Source of the DNA: JBJXGV01 sp046160485
GTDB lineage: Bacteria; Orphanbacterota; Orphanbacteria; JBJXGV01
Length of the DNA: 6,248 nucleotides
Assembly: GCA_046160485.1 (NCBI GenBank)
Contig: JBJXGV010000052.1
Span: forward strand, 1 to 6,248
Direction: 5' to 3'
The notes under the pieces are model-generated. The model worked only from the letters and a program-made list of their open reading frames with translations, had not been told where the DNA came from and made no database searches. This document shows, piece after piece, positions 5,318 through 6,248 of this stretch. Each line of letters opens with the position of its first letter. Positions within the stretch are counted from its first letter, which is position 1. The position numbers were made by a program, and so were the translations under genes.

Positions 5318-5413
5318 ATGAGGTCTTTGACGCGGGAGCCCGTTCCCGCGGCGCGGCGCTCCGGCGTCGCGCGCGCGAATGCGAGGAGAGAGCCGAATGA
5401 AGGCAGCGAGTGA
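5318..5413 (+). CDS. Possible 31-aa leader ORF overlapping the acyl-CoA synthetase start
   Basis: ATG 5318 follows GGAAGG (5307-5312) by 5 nt and encodes MRSLTREPVPAARRSG and further residues. It ends at TGA 5411-5413, 17 bases inside the synthetase gene in another frame. The 7-bp hairpin at 5331-5350 lies within it. It could couple or tune translation of the downstream gene, but the peptide is arginine/alanine-rich and such ORFs arise by chance in GC-rich DNA. Confidence 0.25.
   Translation: MRSLTREPVPAARRSGVARANARREPNEGSE
5384..5388 (+). promoter_or_regulatory. Ribosome binding site AGGAG for the acyl-CoA synthetase
   Basis: AGGAG lies 8 nt before ATG 5397, a normal spacing. It supports this start over any later in-frame ATG, such as codon 11. 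Confidence 0.7.
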
Positions 5414-6248
5414 GCGCGAGATTCTGATGGCGGCCGCGGCCGAGCGACGCGAGAGTCTTCTCGAACACGAGGCGTACGCGCTTCTGGGCGGCTTCGGGAT
5501 TCCCACGCCGCCGCATTTCTTCGTTCCGCTCGGCGAACGCGCGGAGGCGCGCGACCTCGCCGCGATTCGCGGCGCCGGCGCGGTCGTGAAAATCGTGTCG
5601 CCCGACATCGCGCACAAGAGCGACGTCGGCGGGTTGCGCTTCGTGAAGTGCGCGGCGTCCGACGTGTCGCGCGCGATCGAAGAGATGACCGCCGAGGTGC
5701 GGCGGCGCGCGCCGGCCGCGGAGCTTCGCGGCGCGCTCGTCGTCGAACGCCTCGCGTTCGATGCGAACCTTCCCGGCACGGAGTATCTCGCGAGCGTACG
5801 ACTCGATCCCGCGTTCGGACCGGTGATTCTCTTCGCGCTCGGCGGATTGCTCGCGGAATGGTACGGGCGTCTGGCTTCCGCCACGACGCGCGTGTTTCTT
5901 CCCGTCGACGACTTCGATCGCGCGCGCGCGCTCGAGGCGATCGCGGCGTCGCCGCTCGGTGAGATCGCGCTCGCGCCGAGCCGCATTCACGCGCGCGCGC
6001 CGGTCGACGCCGCCGCGCTGGGCGACATGCTCGAGGGACTCGCGCGGCTCGCGGCCGCCACGATGGCGGCGCCTCCGAGCCGACGCGAGAGCGGGAGTGG
6101 CGCCAGCCTCGCCGAGATCGAGATCAACCCGTTCGCCGCGGCGGACGGTCGCCTCGTCGCGCTCGACGCGATCGCTCGCTTGGACGCCCCTCGCGGCGAG
6201 GGCGCGACGGCGAGCGCGGCCAGCGCAGGCGCCCGCGCGCCGCGCGCG
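5397..6248 (+). CDS. Acyl-CoA synthetase (NDP-forming), ATP-grasp beta domain, 3'-partial
   Basis: The frame is open through 284 codons to the window end, so the 3' end is missing. The ATP-grasp_5 type domain is clear: LLEHEAYALLGGFGIPTPP (21-39), the nucleotide-binding block VVKIVSPDIAHKSDVGG (63-79), LVVERL (114-119), TEYLASVRLDPAFGPVILFALGG (128-150), and the metal-binding end LAEIEINPFAA (238-248) followed by GRLVALDAIARLD. Enzymes of this family interconvert an acyl-CoA with its acid while making ATP or GTP (acetyl-CoA synthetase, ADP-forming, and relatives); the acyl substrate cannot be read here. Residues 264-284 are a low-complexity Ala/Gly/Arg stretch that may link to a further domain, such as the CoA-binding alpha part, outside the window. 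ATG 5397 has AGGAG (5384-5388) 8 nt upstream. The gene is divergent from the esterase. Confidence 0.88.
   Translation, partial: MKAASEREILMAAAAERRESLLEHEAYALLGGFGIPTPPHFFVPLGERAEARDLAAIRGAGAVVKIVSPDIAHKSDVGGLRFVKCAASDVSRAIEEMTAEVRRRAPAAELRGALVVERLAFDANLPGTEYLASVRLDPAFGPVILFALGGLLAEWYGRLASATTRVFLPVDDFDRARALEAIAASPLGEIALAPSRIHARAPVDAAALGDMLEGLARLAAATMAAPPSRRESGSGASLAEIEINPFAAADGRLVALDAIARLDAPRGEGATASAASAGARAPRA

Larger units (their letters stand above)
5195..5396. promoter_or_regulatory. Divergent intergenic region between esterase and acyl-CoA synthetase
   Basis: The 202 bp must hold promoters for both directions. The only AT-rich island is around 5286-5295: it reads TATCAT (5288-5293) on the plus strand and TATGAT (5294-5289) on the minus strand, either of which could be a -10 box. 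I find no good -35 at 17 nt on either strand. Downstream on the plus strand, CGCGGGA (5331-5337) and TCCCGCG (5344-5350) form a perfect 7-bp stem with a 6-nt loop in the leader. Confidence 0.35.

Noticed and set aside
5195..5986. Upstream extension of the esterase frame, making a 516-residue minus-strand protein
   Set aside because: The extension is antisense to the well-recognised ATP-grasp domain, is Ser/Arg-rich without motifs, and a good ribosome binding site marks the internal start at 5194.

Overview
The window is GC-rich throughout and densely coding. It looks like a chromosomal segment from an uncultured environmental bacterium. The best clue is the first gene, a secreted beta-repeat protein ending in a FlgD-like Ig / type-A-sorting-like domain. 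That architecture is common in the FCB superphylum and neighbours (Ca. Eisenbacteria, Latescibacterota, Gemmatimonadota and similar). This placement is an inference; no rRNA or other phylogenetic marker is present.

Layout, left to right. (1) Up to position 2027, plus strand: a large secreted protein of seven near-identical 48-residue repeats, probably a seven-bladed beta-propeller, followed by an Ig-like region, an Fn3-like region and a FlgD-like C-terminal domain. Its reading frame is open to the left edge, and signal-peptide-like sequence lies upstream of the first usable start codon, so the 5' end may be missing. (2) 2028-2487: 460 bp without a convincing gene, holding a strong 43-nt hairpin, a duplicated TAGAAT-containing 10-mer and a near-perfect palindrome. 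(3) 2488-2895: a 135-residue soluble protein of unknown function with a good ribosome binding site. (4) 3007-3681: a MOSC-domain protein (molybdenum-cofactor or sulfur-carrier type). (5) 3803-4279: a TspO/MBR five-helix membrane protein. (6) 4311-4502: a possible small membrane-anchored ORF with an excellent Shine-Dalgarno sequence, running antisense into the next gene. (7) 4436-5194, minus strand: an esterase-D-like alpha/beta hydrolase. (8) 5195-5396: a divergent intergenic region with a possible 31-codon leader ORF. (9) 5397 to the right edge, plus strand: the ATP-grasp (beta) domain of an NDP-forming acyl-CoA synthetase, cut by the window end.

The genes do not form an obvious pathway. MOSC, TspO and the small ORF are co-directional and could share a transcript, and the esterase and acyl-CoA synthetase are divergent around one regulatory region. 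I see no mobile element, CRISPR array, tRNA or rRNA, and no clear new multi-gene system. The most notable points are the repeat array, in which repeats 3 and 4 differ only by amino-acid-changing substitutions, and the small ORFs that a length cutoff would miss.
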